DNA of 64,000 bases from Sediminibacillus dalangtanensis (GCF_017792025.1 NZ_CP046956.1:3906001-3970000), one strand, 5' to 3'; counted from the stretch's first letter, positions 20,186-28,970 are shown. The notes: a model not told the origin generated them from the sequence alone. A program made the numbers and translations.

Positions 20186-20213
20186 ATCATAGCAAATTTG
20201 TCGTTATTGTCAA
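20186..20213 (-). promoter_or_regulatory. Promoter of the serine T-box operon
   Basis: On the minus strand, -35 TTGACA (20213-20208) and -10 TATGAT (20191-20186) are 16 nt apart, about 35 nt before the T-box leader begins to show conserved structure. Confidence 0.7.
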
Positions 20214-20349
20214 TATATTTCGTCAATTTAGTTTTACGGCACCTATATTCCAAGCTTTTATTGTAAACGCTTTACCCCCTGTTATTGTTGAACGCTTTCC
20301 TGAAAGATTTTCTTACAAAAAAGTTGCATAAATAACCATGTTGCTTTTT

Positions 20350-20391
20350 CAAAAAAGCACTTCAAATCGAATTATACAACTTGAAGTGCTT
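20350..20391 (-). terminator. hsp20 terminator
   Basis: On the minus strand AGCACTTCAA pairs with TTGAAGTGCT across a 15-nt loop and is followed by TTTTTTG, ten nt after the hsp20 stop. Confidence 0.8.
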
Positions 20392-20400
20392 CCATCCTGC

Positions 20401-20859
20401 CTAGTCAATGTCGATTTGGTTGCTCGTCTTGGCCTCTTTTGGTCCTCTGATGGTGAGCACGCCATTTCGGTAAGCAGCCTTTGTTCTATTTTTCTTGATT
20501 GTGTACGGCAGCTGAACAATCCGTTCGACGCCTTCAATCATCCGCTCCCTGCGGTAATAATTGTGGACATCGTTCGTTTCTTCTGTCTTCCGGTCATCGA
20601 TCACCGCTATCTTCAAACGGTCCCCCATCGGTTCGATTTTGATATTTTCCTTGCTGACTCCCGGGATTTCCGCCTCTACCACCCATTCATTCGGGGTTTC
20701 ATAAAGATCCACCGCGATTGACGTTTTTTTGAACATCGGCTGTTGGAAAAGCGAATCGATGGAGCTTAACAATCCATTATAGGGAGCATTTTTGAAATAC
20801 TCTTCCATTTGGCTGAGCGGACTGTTTTTCTTTGGCTGCCGTCGATTTTCTTCCTCCAT
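20401..20859 (-). CDS. Small heat shock protein, Hsp20/alpha-crystallin family
   Basis: The 152-residue ATP-independent holdase has a variable, Gln/Lys-rich N-terminus (1-50). An alpha-crystallin domain (about 55-145) follows, with VDLYETPNEWVVEAEIPGVSKENI and the end motif AAYRNGVLTIRGPK. The start ATG at 20859 follows a GGGGGAG site at good spacing; a seven-codon upstream extension lacks one. It is monocistronic with its own terminator. No CIRCE or other operator was recognised upstream. Confidence 0.88.
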   Translation of the reverse strand: MEEENRRQPKKNSPLSQMEEYFKNAPYNGLLSSIDSLFQQPMFKKTSIAVDLYETPNEWVVEAEIPGVSKENIKIEPMGDRLKIAVIDDRKTEETNDVHNYYRRERMIEGVERIVQLPYTIKKNRTKAAYRNGVLTIRGPKEAKTSNQIDID

Positions 20860-21029
20860 ACCAACTCCCCCTTCCAATACTGGTTTCTTTATGGATAGGA
20901 TATGGAAAAGGGCTCGTGTTGGTATGGACGAATGTCACGGGTATAACAGCCTTTGCAAACTTCCTAACGGATTATTTTTGCTGCCGAACTCTGAAGGAGA
21001 ATCCATCCTATCGCATTCTTGCTCAAGGA

Positions 21030-21561
21030 TTATTCATCCACCAAGTGCTCTTCATCAAGGTTTCCACTGAATAAAAAGGTGAGGACATCACCGTCTTCCA
21101 AAGTAATCGCCAGTTGTGTTTTAAAGGAGTCCAGGTATATTTCATTGAAATGGATTCCCGCTTTTAGTGCATTTGTATCTGCTGGTATCTTAATAAAGCC
21201 AGGATCTTTAGGATTCTTCTGTACTTCCCCGTCCTCTGTATCATCCACCGTCTTCGGTCCTTCATAGCCGCTTATCGGATATACATTTCCTTCTCCGTCT
21301 TCCAAATAGGTCGAATTTGAAGCATCCTCATTCTCTTGTATATCTGTCTCAATGATCACATCTTCGTCTGTATGGTTGCTGATTTCATAATAGAAAGTGG
21401 TCAGTTCATATTTCTGTCCTTGAAATTCTTCGACACGATCAAGTGTTACTTCTATCCCTTGTTTTTCTTTTGTCACCGAATAAGCAAACGTACCTGGAGA
21501 ATCAGAATCACAAGCGCTGAGCATGCTAACCATAAGGAGTATGAATACCATTGATTTCCGA
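21030..21561 (-). CDS. Putative lipoprotein of unknown function
   Basis: This is an exported lipoprotein of about 177 residues with a hydrophobic leader and lipobox LSAC, followed by an acidic mature part containing beta-strand-like segments (for example ELTTFYYEISNHTDEDV), reminiscent of DUF4352-type domains. The start is unclear. A perfect AGGAGGTGA site lies at 21576-21568, and the codon at normal spacing is ATT at 21561; ATG 21551 is 17 nt away and GTG 21572 lies inside the site. I recognise no specific function. It is monocistronic. Confidence 0.65.
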
Positions 21562-21835
21562 ATAAAAATCACCTCCTATTATGTTCTTATATAAAGCGAG
21601 CATGTTGTTAGCGACAAGAGCTGAACAGGTTTCAGAGTCGTTATGTTTCATTCGCCTTTTCTGATTTATCAAGATGATTCGAGGGTGCGGTGGGAGTACA
21701 TGTTTTCACGATTTTAATACTTCATTAGGGCTTTTCGTGGAGATTAACTAGTAAGGGACTCAGAAAAAAACTTTTTCTGTCTTTCCCTCCTATCTAATAT
21801 ATTTAAAGAATAACATAAAATTAACTTTCGGATTT

Positions 21836-22083
21836 TTCATGCAAGGACAAAAGCGCAAGCGCCTGTTTAAAGGAGTACAGGCTAGAGCCGCCACGTCTTG
21901 TGGCAACGCCTGCATACCCACATCGTGTGGGCCTCCGACAAGCTTAAGCCCACCCTCGGCGTGGCGCTTTTTGCCACACAGAGGGGGCTTAAGACCTCGA
22001 GGGGGTAGGCGGCTGGAGCTGAACGTGGCTGTTTCAGACAATAATTATCCACAGTCAATTAAAGTTATCATTTCCTATAAAGC
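21836..22083 (+). repeat. Dispersed repeat family R2, longest copy
   Basis: It runs from AAAAGCGCAAGCGCC to GGCGGCTGGAGCTGAACGTGG, with nested inverted repeats (GCCACGTC/TGTGGC, ACAAGCTTAAGCCC with GGGGGCTTAAGACC). The conserved tail ATAATTATCCACAGTCA and TTATCATTTCCTATA follows. A perfect DnaA box lies at 22045-22053. Copies or parts occur at 15228, 54065 and 57005. The open frames inside are not genes. Confidence 0.8.
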
Positions 22084-22115
22084 AAAAAAAGCCCTATGGA
22101 TTCCTCCATAGGACT
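22084..22115 (-). terminator. Terminator of the rpsF-ssb-rpsR operon
   Basis: GTCCTATGGA pairs with TCCATAGGGC across GGAA on the minus strand, followed by seven T, nine nt after the rpsR stop codon. Confidence 0.9.
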
Positions 22116-22123
22116 CTTTCGCA

Positions 22124-22369
<246 letters not shown>

Positions 22370-22406
22370 TTATCTTGAGATGAAAAGTATCGCACTTTCA
22401 AGCTCA

Positions 22407-22877
22407 TTAGAATGGTAAATCATCATCTGATATATCGATTGGTTCCCCATTATTGCTGAATGGGTCCTCTTCATTTTGTCTGGAAAAATCGTTGTTGTTC
22501 GATTGGTTCTGATTCTGTTGATATCCTGGTGAGCCTTGTCCTCCACCTTGGGAAGATCCTTTTGTTTCCAGGAATTGTACAGTATCGGCCACTACTTCGG
22601 TGACGAATACCCTTTTTCCATCCTGACCTTCAAAATTGCGTGTTTGTACACGTCCGTCTACACCGACCAAGCTTCCTTTACTCATAAAGTTGGCGAGGTT
22701 CTCAGCGGCACGTCTCCATACTACACAGTTGATAAAATCAGCTTCCCTGTTTCCTTGCTGGTTAGAAAAAGGTCGATTGACAGCTAATGTGAAATTAGCC
22801 ACTGCTACTCCATTTGGTGTATAGCGTAAGTCCGGATCCTTCGTCAACCTGCCGACAAGTACGACACGATTTAACAT
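22407..22877 (-). CDS. ssb: Single-stranded DNA-binding protein SsbA
   Basis: This 156-residue SSB has an N-terminal OB fold (1-105; [20 protein letters not shown]), a Gln/Asn/Gly-rich flexible linker (about 108-145) and the acidic C-terminal tip DISDDDLPF that recruits replication and repair partners. The ATG at 22877 follows AAGGAGTG; the earlier in-frame GTG sits inside that site. It is the middle gene of the S6-SSB-S18 operon. Confidence 0.97.
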   Translation of the reverse strand: MLNRVVLVGRLTKDPDLRYTPNGVAVANFTLAVNRPFSNQQGNREADFINCVVWRRAAENLANFMSKGSLVGVDGRVQTRNFEGQDGKRVFVTEVVADTVQFLETKGSSQGGGQGSPGYQQNQNQSNNNDFSRQNEEDPFSNNGEPIDISDDDLPF

Positions 22878-22889
22878 CAGAACCACTCC

Positions 22890-23180
22890 TTATTGGTCGT
22901 CTTCGCGAACTGCAATATGACGAATAATGTCATCAGAGTATTTCGCTTGACGGTCGAATTCATTAATGGCGGTTTCATCGCCTTTAAAGTTGATTAGCAC
23001 GTAGTATCCATCGCGATAATTGTTGATTTCATAAGCAAGGCGTTTCTTGCCTTTTTCATCAACTTTATCGATTTCCGCACCGTTATCAGTAAGAATTTTG
23101 TTGAAACGCTCGATCAAAGCTGTTTGCGCTTCCTCTTCGATATCTGGGCGGACGATGTACATGATTTCATAATTTCTCAT
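22890..23180 (-). CDS. rpsF: 30S ribosomal protein S6
   Basis: The 96-residue S6 protein begins [18 protein letters not shown] and ends [11 protein letters not shown], typical of the family. The start at 23180 has the strong AAAGGAGGTG site, and the in-frame upstream extension does not look coding. It is the first gene of the rpsF-ssb-rpsR operon, with a structured leader and promoter upstream. Confidence 0.97.
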   Translation of the reverse strand: MRNYEIMYIVRPDIEEEAQTALIERFNKILTDNGAEIDKVDEKGKKRLAYEINNYRDGYYVLINFKGDETAINEFDRQAKYSDDIIRHIAVREDDQ

Positions 23181-23189
23181 CCGTTTGCA

Positions 23190-23232
23190 CCTCCTTTTGG
23201 ACTTAACGGCCCCTTTTGTTGCAAAGGAGCAA
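23190..23232 (-). ncRNA. Possible S6:S18-binding leader of rpsF
   Basis: On the minus strand a stem GCTCCTTT/AAAGGGGC with a short loop is followed immediately by CGTTAAGT, which can partly pair with the upstream ACTCCTT, leaving a CCG-containing bulge just before the ribosome-binding site. S6:S18 autoregulatory leaders upstream of rpsF are known to use a CCG bulge. The match was made by eye and is uncertain. Confidence 0.4.
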
Positions 23233-23262
23233 GGAGTAATCATTAATTACTCACAATGTTGA

Positions 23263-23313
23263 ATTATACCAAAGTCCTTAGCATTGTGCAAGTACCCTAC
23301 TACAGGCTTGCAC
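23263..23313 (-). promoter_or_regulatory. rpsF promoter with an overlapping dyad
   Basis: On the minus strand -35 TTGCAC (23291-23286) and -10 TATAAT (23268-23263) are 17 nt apart. The -35 hexamer is the right arm of an inverted repeat GTGCAAG...CTTGCAC spanning 23286-23313, which could be an operator. Confidence 0.65.
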
Positions 23314-23343
23314 TACATCCCAAAGAAAGACGAATTCCCCTGC

Positions 23344-24444
23344 TTACACATTGAAACGGAAATGGATGATATCTCCGTCCTTCACCAAATAGTCTTTACC
23401 TTCCAATCGAACCTTCCCTTTTTCTTTTGCTCCATTCATGGAACCAGCTTCCATTAAGTCATCATACGAAACAGTTTCAGCCCTGATAAACCCTCTTTCA
23501 AAGTCGGTATGGATGATTCCTGCTGCCTGTGGTGCTTTGATTCCTTCTGTGAAGGTCCAGGCACGGACTTCCTGCTCACCTGCTGTGAAATAAGTAGCCA
23601 GTCCAAGCAGATTATAAGTGGCCTTGATCAGTTGATCCAAACCGGATTCTTCAATGCCCAGCTCTTCAAGGAACATTTCCTTTTCCTCGCCTTCCAGCTC
23701 GGCAATTTCAGATTCTACTTTTGCGCTGATGACAATGACTTCCGCATTTTCAGTAGCTGCAAATTCGCGGACGAGTTTCACGTTTTCATTATCGTCAGCA
23801 TCCAGCAGTTCATCTTCTCCGACATTTGCTACATAAAGAATCGGCTTACTGGTCAACAGATGCAGCCCTTTCACCAGTTTTTGCTGTTCGTCGGAAAACT
23901 CCACTGCACGCGCTGGCTTTTCTTCCTCCAGTGCATCTTTCAGCTTGCTTAATACGTCAAACTCGGCAACTGCTTCCTTGTCTTTTTGTCTTGCCATTTT
24001 TTCGACACGCTGCAAACGCTTTGTCACCGTCTCCAAATCTGCAAGAATCAGTTCCAGATTGATCGTTTCGATATCCGAAATCGGATCTACCGTTCCAGAA
24101 ACATGGGTGATGTTTTCGTCTTGGAAGCAGCGTACCACATGACAAATGGCGTCCACCTGCCGAATGTGCGACAAGAATTGGTTTCCAAGTCCTTCCCCTT
24201 TACTTGCCCCTTTAACGATGCCGGCAATATCGGTGAATTCAAAAGCCGTCGGTATCGTCTTTTTCGGCTTCACTAACTCTGTCAGTTTCGTCAACCGATA
24301 ATCGGGGACTTCTACTATACCTACGTTTGGATCTATTGTGCAAAATGGGTAATTTGCCGATTCTGCCCCTGCCTGCGTAATTGCATTAAACAACGTAGAC
24401 TTTCCTACATTGGGCAAACCGACAATTCCTGCTGTCAATGCCAT
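23344..24444 (-). CDS. ychF: Redox-responsive ATPase/GTPase YchF (Obg family)
   Basis: The 366-residue P-loop protein begins MALTAGIVGLPNVGKSTLFNAIT (G1). It has the switch motif DIAGIVKGASKGEGLGNQFL, the ATP-type NxxE specificity motif (NVGED, where NKxD is usual), a coiled-coil insert (about 130-200) and a C-terminal TGS domain (about 283-366). The start at 24444 follows AAGGAGTGG; a GTG four codons upstream lies within that site. It precedes the rpsF operon, as in B. subtilis (yyaF). Confidence 0.96.
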   Translation of the reverse strand: MALTAGIVGLPNVGKSTLFNAITQAGAESANYPFCTIDPNVGIVEVPDYRLTKLTELVKPKKTIPTAFEFTDIAGIVKGASKGEGLGNQFLSHIRQVDAICHVVRCFQDENITHVSGTVDPISDIETINLELILADLETVTKRLQRVEKMARQKDKEAVAEFDVLSKLKDALEEEKPARAVEFSDEQQKLVKGLHLLTSKPILYVANVGEDELLDADDNENVKLVREFAATENAEVIVISAKVESEIAELEGEEKEMFLEELGIEESGLDQLIKATYNLLGLATYFTAGEQEVRAWTFTEGIKAPQAAGIIHTDFERGFIRAETVSYDDLMEAGSMNGAKEKGKVRLEGKDYLVKDGDIIHFRFNV

Positions 24445-24497
24445 AAAAACTTCCACTCCTTAAGGATACCGCTCATATGAACGTTTCAGTCATACCA

Positions 24498-24526
24498 ATT
24501 ATAGATAGACTTGACCGAAATGACAA
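24498..24526 (-). promoter_or_regulatory. ychF promoter
   Basis: On the minus strand -35 TTGTCA (24526-24521) and -10 TATAAT (24503-24498) are 17 nt apart, about 55 nt upstream of the ychF start. Confidence 0.7.
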
Positions 24527-24540
24527 GTTATCAAAATGAC

Positions 24541-24572
24541 AAAACAAGGGAAATATCTCCCCTTGTTTTTCC
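24541..24572 (-). terminator. Terminator upstream of the ychF promoter
   Basis: ACAAGGGGA pairs with TCCCTTGT on the minus strand, followed by TTTTGTC. It would stop transcripts coming from the DUF951/MscS side. Confidence 0.7.
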
Positions 24573-25164
24573 AACTTAGGTACGTGATATTCAGTTTTGT
24601 CATCGTGCAGATAAGTATTTTCAGAAATCATGCTTTTTGGAAGCTCTTTTACACGTTATCACTCTATAACTGGACAGTTGATAGAAACTGCGAACTAGTT
24701 TGAAATAAGTCGCCCTAACCTCCTACCTTTGTTGAGTTGGAGTACGGTGCTGCGGAAATACCCTGCGCTTTCCGCGGGCGGCTATGAGAACTTGGCTGGA
24801 AAACGCAGTGCCAGCCGTCAAAGATAGGTGCTTTTTACCTTCCTTAGGATTTTATGTGTTCCATCTCTGTCAAAAAACATCCTCAGAAAATGGTAAGCAT
24901 ATCTCTTCTTCTATCAAGAAAATATTGATACCAAGCTGCGGAAAAATGCGAGACTCCAGTGGGAAAGGAACAGTCTGAAGACCCCGCAGCTGGTGTTTTT
25001 CCAGTAAGGATACTGAAGCGTTCCCCACGGAAAGCGAGTGTTTTTCCGCAGCGCTGGATTAGCACTCATTCTGAAAAGAATAGGAGGAAGCAGCGACAGA
25101 GTTAGTTCGCTGTTTATATTTTTATACAAACAACGACCATCGTTTATAATGTCAATTTTTGATT
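24573..25164. other. Non-coding stretch carrying R1 repeats
   Basis: About 590 nt hold a partial R1 end at 24747-24785 (GCTGCGGAAATACCCTGCGC and TTTCCGCGGGCGGC) and a full R1 element at 24933-25066. No gene with a ribosome-binding site was found. Confidence 0.6.
24933..25066 (-). repeat. Palindromic repeat family R1, complete copy
   Basis: The ends are complementary: AGCTGCGGAAAAATGCGAGA at the left and ACTCGC-type CGAGTGTTTTTCCGCAGCG at the right. Inside are AACAGTCTGAAGACCCCGCAG and GAAGCGTTCCCCACGGAAAG. It matches the divergent copy at 13870-14121 in inverse orientation. Confidence 0.75.
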
Positions 25165-25180
25165 TGTTTCACGTGAAACA
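25165..25180. promoter_or_regulatory. parS site
   Basis: TGTTTCACGTGAAACA is a perfect palindromic match to the parS consensus TGTTNCACGTGAAACA bound by ParB/Spo0J. It lies immediately after the DUF951 gene stop, 4 kb from parAB. Confidence 0.95.
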
Positions 25181-25182
25181 AA

Positions 25183-25386
25183 TTATTCTATTTCTTCCTG
25201 TCTTTCCAGTACCTTTTTCATTTTGCTATTGAACTTCTTTCGGGGAATCATTACGCTGTGGCCACAGCCTTCGCACTTAATCCGGATATCCATACCCATT
25301 CTGATGATTTTCCAGCGGTTTTCCCCACAAGGATGGGGCTTTTTCATTTGTACAACGTCATGTAATTGATAATCTTTTTCCTGCAT
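25183..25386 (-). CDS. DUF951 family small protein with zinc-ribbon-like cysteines
   Basis: This 67-residue protein reads VVQMKKPHPCGENRWKIIR and IKCEGCGHSVMIPRKKF, the DUF951 signature, with cysteines at HPCG and CEGC that could hold a metal. Its function is not known; the family is conserved next to ychF or parAB in Firmicutes. It starts 3 nt after the MscS gene stop and is probably co-transcribed with it. Confidence 0.85.
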   Translation of the reverse strand: MQEKDYQLHDVVQMKKPHPCGENRWKIIRMGMDIRIKCEGCGHSVMIPRKKFNSKMKKVLERQEEIE

Positions 25387-25389
25387 CGT

Positions 25390-26286
25390 TTACTCCCCTC
25401 TTTCTCCTTGATTTTGATTGGACGATTCCTGGTCCCGGCTGTACATAACCATCCGCGGCAATGGAATGTCGATTCCGTGTCGTTCCAGTCTCCCTTTGAT
25501 TTCTCTTCTCATCACTCTTGCAATCATCCAGTGTTCCATTGGTACCACTTCCGCAATCACCCTTATCACGACATGGGAGGTTTCCATTGTCTGTACTCCT
25601 AACAACTCCGGCACCGTAACCATTTCCGGATACTGTTTCGGAAGTTCCGGAAGCAGCTGTTCTATGATTCTTTCCGCAGTCGGAATGTCTGCTTCGTAAG
25701 GGATATTCACATCCACGACGGCGATACTGTTATGGATAGAATAGTTGGTCACTTGGTCGACGCTTCCATTAGGAACAATATGCAATTCTCCTGTCCAGCT
25801 TAAAATTTTTGTCGTTCTTAAGCCGATTTCTTCAACTGTCCCTTCTATCCCAGCGGTTTGTATATAATCGCCGACTGAAAACTGGTCCTCGAATATGATA
25901 AAAAATCCGGTAATCACGTCACGAACCAAGTTTTGCGTTCCAAACCCGATTGCCAATCCGGCGACTCCTGCACCGGCCAACAGTGCCCCGATTGGAATGG
26001 TCATCGCGTCCAGAATCATGATGAAGGCTGTGAAATAAACAACATAAGTCAACGTATTTTGCACCAGCTTTTTCAAGGTGTTTTCTCTTCGCTCGCTGAT
26101 TCGGAACGGTCCGCGCTCCCTTTTTCGGAAAATCCGGTTGATCAAAGAGGTTCCAATCCGGATGATGAGTGCAGAGATAATGAGAATCATGATGATTTGC
26201 AGGATCACATAACCCACTTGCATCCAAAATTCCGGCCCCAACAGCCTTTTCACCCATTCAGCCCACTCTTGTTGTATTTCTTCCAC
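25390..26286 (-). CDS. Small-conductance mechanosensitive channel, MscS family
   Basis: The protein opens under membrane tension to release solutes in hypo-osmotic shock. It has three N-terminal hydrophobic helices (about 20-45, 75-97, 100-125), including the glycine/alanine-rich pore helix GALLAGAGVAGLAIGFGTQNLVRD, and then the cytoplasmic beta and alpha/beta domains. I choose GTG 26286 because GGAGG lies 7 nt before it (298 residues). An ATG at 26334, overlapping the upstream gene stop by 4 nt, gives 314 residues. It corresponds in position to B. subtilis yyaE/ykuT-type genes next to ychF. Confidence 0.88.
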   Translation of the reverse strand: MEEIQQEWAEWVKRLLGPEFWMQVGYVILQIIMILIISALIIRIGTSLINRIFRKRERGPFRISERRENTLKKLVQNTLTYVVYFTAFIMILDAMTIPIGALLAGAGVAGLAIGFGTQNLVRDVITGFFIIFEDQFSVGDYIQTAGIEGTVEEIGLRTTKILSWTGELHIVPNGSVDQVTNYSIHNSIAVVDVNIPYEADIPTAERIIEQLLPELPKQYPEMVTVPELLGVQTMETSHVVIRVIAEVVPMEHWMIARVMRREIKGRLERHGIDIPLPRMVMYSRDQESSNQNQGERGE

Positions 26287-26330
26287 TTTTTGTCCTCCAA
26301 AATTGATGGTAGTAATCATTTTACCATTTT

Positions 26331-27350
26331 TCATTCGATTTTGTACCTATTAACAATTGGATAGACAATAATACACGACAATACGTAGAGATTGAGAACG
26401 CCATATAGTGGGTATAAGTATTCTATCAAGGTTGAGAAGCCTATTCTGGTCAGCGGCACCATAAGAAGGACAAGAATGGTGGCGAGCACCCAAAGCGGAT
26501 AATGCAGTTTATCTCTCACTCTGGTTACCAGACCGAGTGTCCCGGAAACGGCAGTCGTAAAGATTGCCAGCCAGAGGAGTACCGAAATAAACAAGAACAT
26601 GATGTAGGGGTAACTTTTAAGGATGGCGAACAAAGGTATTTCATAGAGTAATACTTCTTCGGATATTTGGACGAGACTGTTGTTATAAACATAAGAAATC
26701 ACCCCAAGTACAACACCGCTGCCGACACTGGCGATCCATATTTCTCCCCTGCCCTTCATTTCGTTGCCAATCGCTCCGAGTACAGCGATTAGCGGCAGAA
26801 TATTAAGGGCGGTGAATGGAAAAGCTGCTGTCCAGTTTCTTTGTTTCGATATGTCAGGTATGAAGGACAGTTGCTGATGAAAAGAAAAGATGAGCAACGT
26901 TGCTAATAGACCGGTAATCAATAATGGCAGAATGAAACTATTCAAGGATAATACGCCTTTTATATCCCAGATAAAAACGGCAATCAATGGCAAAACGATT
27001 GCTGTTATTCCCCACCAGTCCGGAAAACTGAAGGCATGCCAGGTAGCACCGCTTCCTGCCAGCATGATCACGGTGGTCGTAAACAAATAGACAATGATCA
27101 TGCCGTCATATAAGAAAGATAGTTTTTTTCCGACGATCATTTGCAGGACCGGTAAATAATGGGTCGACTGGCTTTTATAACTGATCTGCAACACAACATA
27201 ACAACTAACTGAAAAAAGGATCGTGAACAAGAGGATGGCTAGTCCACTTTCATGGCCGAAAAATTGCCAAAGCTCTCGTCCCGATGCATAACCGGCTCCG
27301 ATCATGGTGCCTACTATTAAAAACATCCATTTAAAACCTGCTTTCCACAT
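26331..27350 (-). CDS. YkvI-like membrane transporter (APC/LeuT-fold superfamily)
   Basis: This 339-residue protein has about ten hydrophobic helices. The first carries GTMIGAGYASGRELWQFF, an unwound-helix glycine signature seen in YkvI and related amino-acid-transporter-like proteins. No substrate is known. The ATG at 27350 follows AAGGTGG; a GTG seven codons earlier is the alternative. It is translationally close to, or overlapping, the MscS gene. Confidence 0.75.
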   Translation of the reverse strand: MWKAGFKWMFLIVGTMIGAGYASGRELWQFFGHESGLAILLFTILFSVSCYVVLQISYKSQSTHYLPVLQMIVGKKLSFLYDGMIIVYLFTTTVIMLAGSGATWHAFSFPDWWGITAIVLPLIAVFIWDIKGVLSLNSFILPLLITGLLATLLIFSFHQQLSFIPDISKQRNWTAAFPFTALNILPLIAVLGAIGNEMKGRGEIWIASVGSGVVLGVISYVYNNSLVQISEEVLLYEIPLFAILKSYPYIMFLFISVLLWLAIFTTAVSGTLGLVTRVRDKLHYPLWVLATILVLLMVPLTRIGFSTLIEYLYPLYGVLNLYVLSCIIVYPIVNRYKIE

Positions 27351-27483
27351 ACTGATCTGCCACCTTTTCACCCGGTCATTGTTTGCCAGGTTTTTTACTG
27401 GACCTTTATGTAACGCATTTACAGAGGTATAAAAGTATAAAAAATTCGTATACTAATACCAATATGTTTCTGGAGGAACAGCT

Positions 27484-28074
27484 ATGAATCTAAAAAAGAG
27501 AATTTCCGGCAAAAAAGAAGGACGTTTCCATTATGAAGACGTGTTATTCTCCCAGAATATGCGGCAAGGTCTTGCAGAATTACTGCCGTTTTATGCAAAG
27601 GAAATTGTTGTTGTTTGTATTGGCACGGATCGATCAACTGGAGACTCGTTGGGACCTTTGACGGGTACTTTGCTAAACGAAAAAGCAAATAAAAGATTAT
27701 CTGTGTACGGCACCCTATCAGATCCGATTCATGCCGTGAATCTGGAAGAGAAAATGGAAATGATTGAGGAACAGCATCCAGAAGCTTTTATTATCGCGAT
27801 AGATGCCTGTCTGGGACGGATTGACTCTATTGGCTCGGTAATCCTATCCCCCGGACCGTTAAAGCCGGGAGCGGCATTGAAAAAGCCCCTGCCGGATGTA
27901 GGAGATATCCACCTGACAGGAGTAGTCAATATCAGCGGTTATATGGAGTTTTTAGTTTTACAAAACACGAGGCTAAACATTGTGATGCAGATGGCAAGAA
28001 AAATAACCGAATCGCTTCACCTTTTAGATTTGGAACTGACAAAGAAACAAGCTGTGCCTTTTCGGGTTAAGTAA
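27484..28074 (+). CDS. yyaC: Spore protease-like protein YyaC (DUF1256)
   Basis: The 196-residue protein has VVCIGTDRSTGDSLGPLTGTLL and AIDACLGRIDSIGSVILSPGPLKPGAA, the DUF1256 hallmarks shared with GPR-type spore proteases and hydrogenase-maturation peptidase folds. In spore formers it is a sporulation-expressed protein of uncertain substrate. It starts at ATG 27484 behind TGGAGG. It is the only plus-strand core gene in this arm and is transcribed divergently from the YkvI gene, as in B. subtilis where yyaC lies near spo0J. Confidence 0.9.
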   Translation: MNLKKRISGKKEGRFHYEDVLFSQNMRQGLAELLPFYAKEIVVVCIGTDRSTGDSLGPLTGTLLNEKANKRLSVYGTLSDPIHAVNLEEKMEMIEEQHPEAFIIAIDACLGRIDSIGSVILSPGPLKPGAALKKPLPDVGDIHLTGVVNISGYMEFLVLQNTRLNIVMQMARKITESLHLLDLELTKKQAVPFRVK

Positions 28075-28103
28075 GAACGATACCTAACATAGGAAAAAAC
28101 AAA

Positions 28104-28140
28104 GAAACCCGTCCTTCATAACCGTGGACGGGTTTCTTCG
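28104..28140. terminator. Bidirectional terminator between yyaC and the DUF554 gene
   Basis: AAGAAACCCGTCC pairs with GGACGGGTTTCTT across an 11-nt loop. The two genes converge here and the stem gives T-rich 3' ends on both strands. Confidence 0.85.
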
Positions 28141-28207
28141 CAATTCAACTGTCATTTTTAAAAAACAATCTCACAATCGCTGCCTTGACTGCCTCGCGTG
28201 CGTCCAT

Positions 28208-28921
28208 TCATCCTGCAATCAATCCATATATGTAGTAAACAACGCCTACAGTCACCAGGGCAGGCAGCAGGTTAGCGACACGGATTTTAGTCAATTTAAG
28301 CAGGTTCAAACCGATAGCAACAATCATCAGTCCCCCTACAGCCGTCATTTCAACAATAAATCCATCGAAAAATGCTTGAGGAAACCAACTGTCAATCTGT
28401 GTTGCCAAAAGCGCGATTCCTCCTTCATAGAACAAAACAGGCAAAACAGAGAAGATCACGCCCAACCCCATCGTAGTAGTCAATACTAAAGCGACAAATC
28501 CATCGATGAATGCCTTCGTAATCAAAACACCATGGTCACCCCGTATCCCACTGTCCAATGCTCCGATGACAGACATGGCTCCGATGACAAATATCAAGGA
28601 TGCAGTGATAAAGCCCTGTGCCACGCTCGCCTTTCCTGCACCTTTTTTAGCAAGCCTCCTTTCAATCCAGTAGCCAGCATTGTTCAATTTTGTTTCAAGG
28701 TGCAGTGCTTCCCCTGCAATAGCCCCTGTAAGAAGCCCCAACAGAACCACGACAATATTTTCGGAAGTTAAAGCCATTTGCAGCCCAATCAATAGGACTG
28801 CCAGGCCAATTCCATGCATGACGGTTTCTTTATACCTTTCGGGTATTTTCGTAAAAAACAAACCAATAAGTGATCCTATGAGGATACAGATTACGTTTAC
28901 CATCGTTCCAAGCAAAACCAT
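28208..28921 (-). CDS. DUF554 family membrane protein
   Basis: This 237-residue protein has about six to seven hydrophobic helices and starts MVLLGTMVNVICILIGSLIGLFF, with LLGLLTGAIAGEAL and the conserved GDHGVLITKAFIDGFVALVLT segment. This is the DUF554 (YdfK/YqgA) family. Its function is unknown; a transport role is only suspected. It is preceded by GGAGATG. It sits between yyaC and the parB operon, with a parS site directly upstream. Confidence 0.85.
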   Translation of the reverse strand: MVLLGTMVNVICILIGSLIGLFFTKIPERYKETVMHGIGLAVLLIGLQMALTSENIVVVLLGLLTGAIAGEALHLETKLNNAGYWIERRLAKKGAGKASVAQGFITASLIFVIGAMSVIGALDSGIRGDHGVLITKAFIDGFVALVLTTTMGLGVIFSVLPVLFYEGGIALLATQIDSWFPQAFFDGFIVEMTAVGGLMIVAIGLNLLKLTKIRVANLLPALVTVGVVYYIYGLIAG

Positions 28922-28970
28922 ATGTTCATCTCCACTCTTTTCACTTGCGTTACGTTGCTTCGTTTACCTT

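Noticed and set aside
21839..22111. Frames on both strands upstream of rpsR
   Set aside because: Both arise from the R2 repeat and its inverted repeats; the plus-strand frame also crosses the rpsR terminator.
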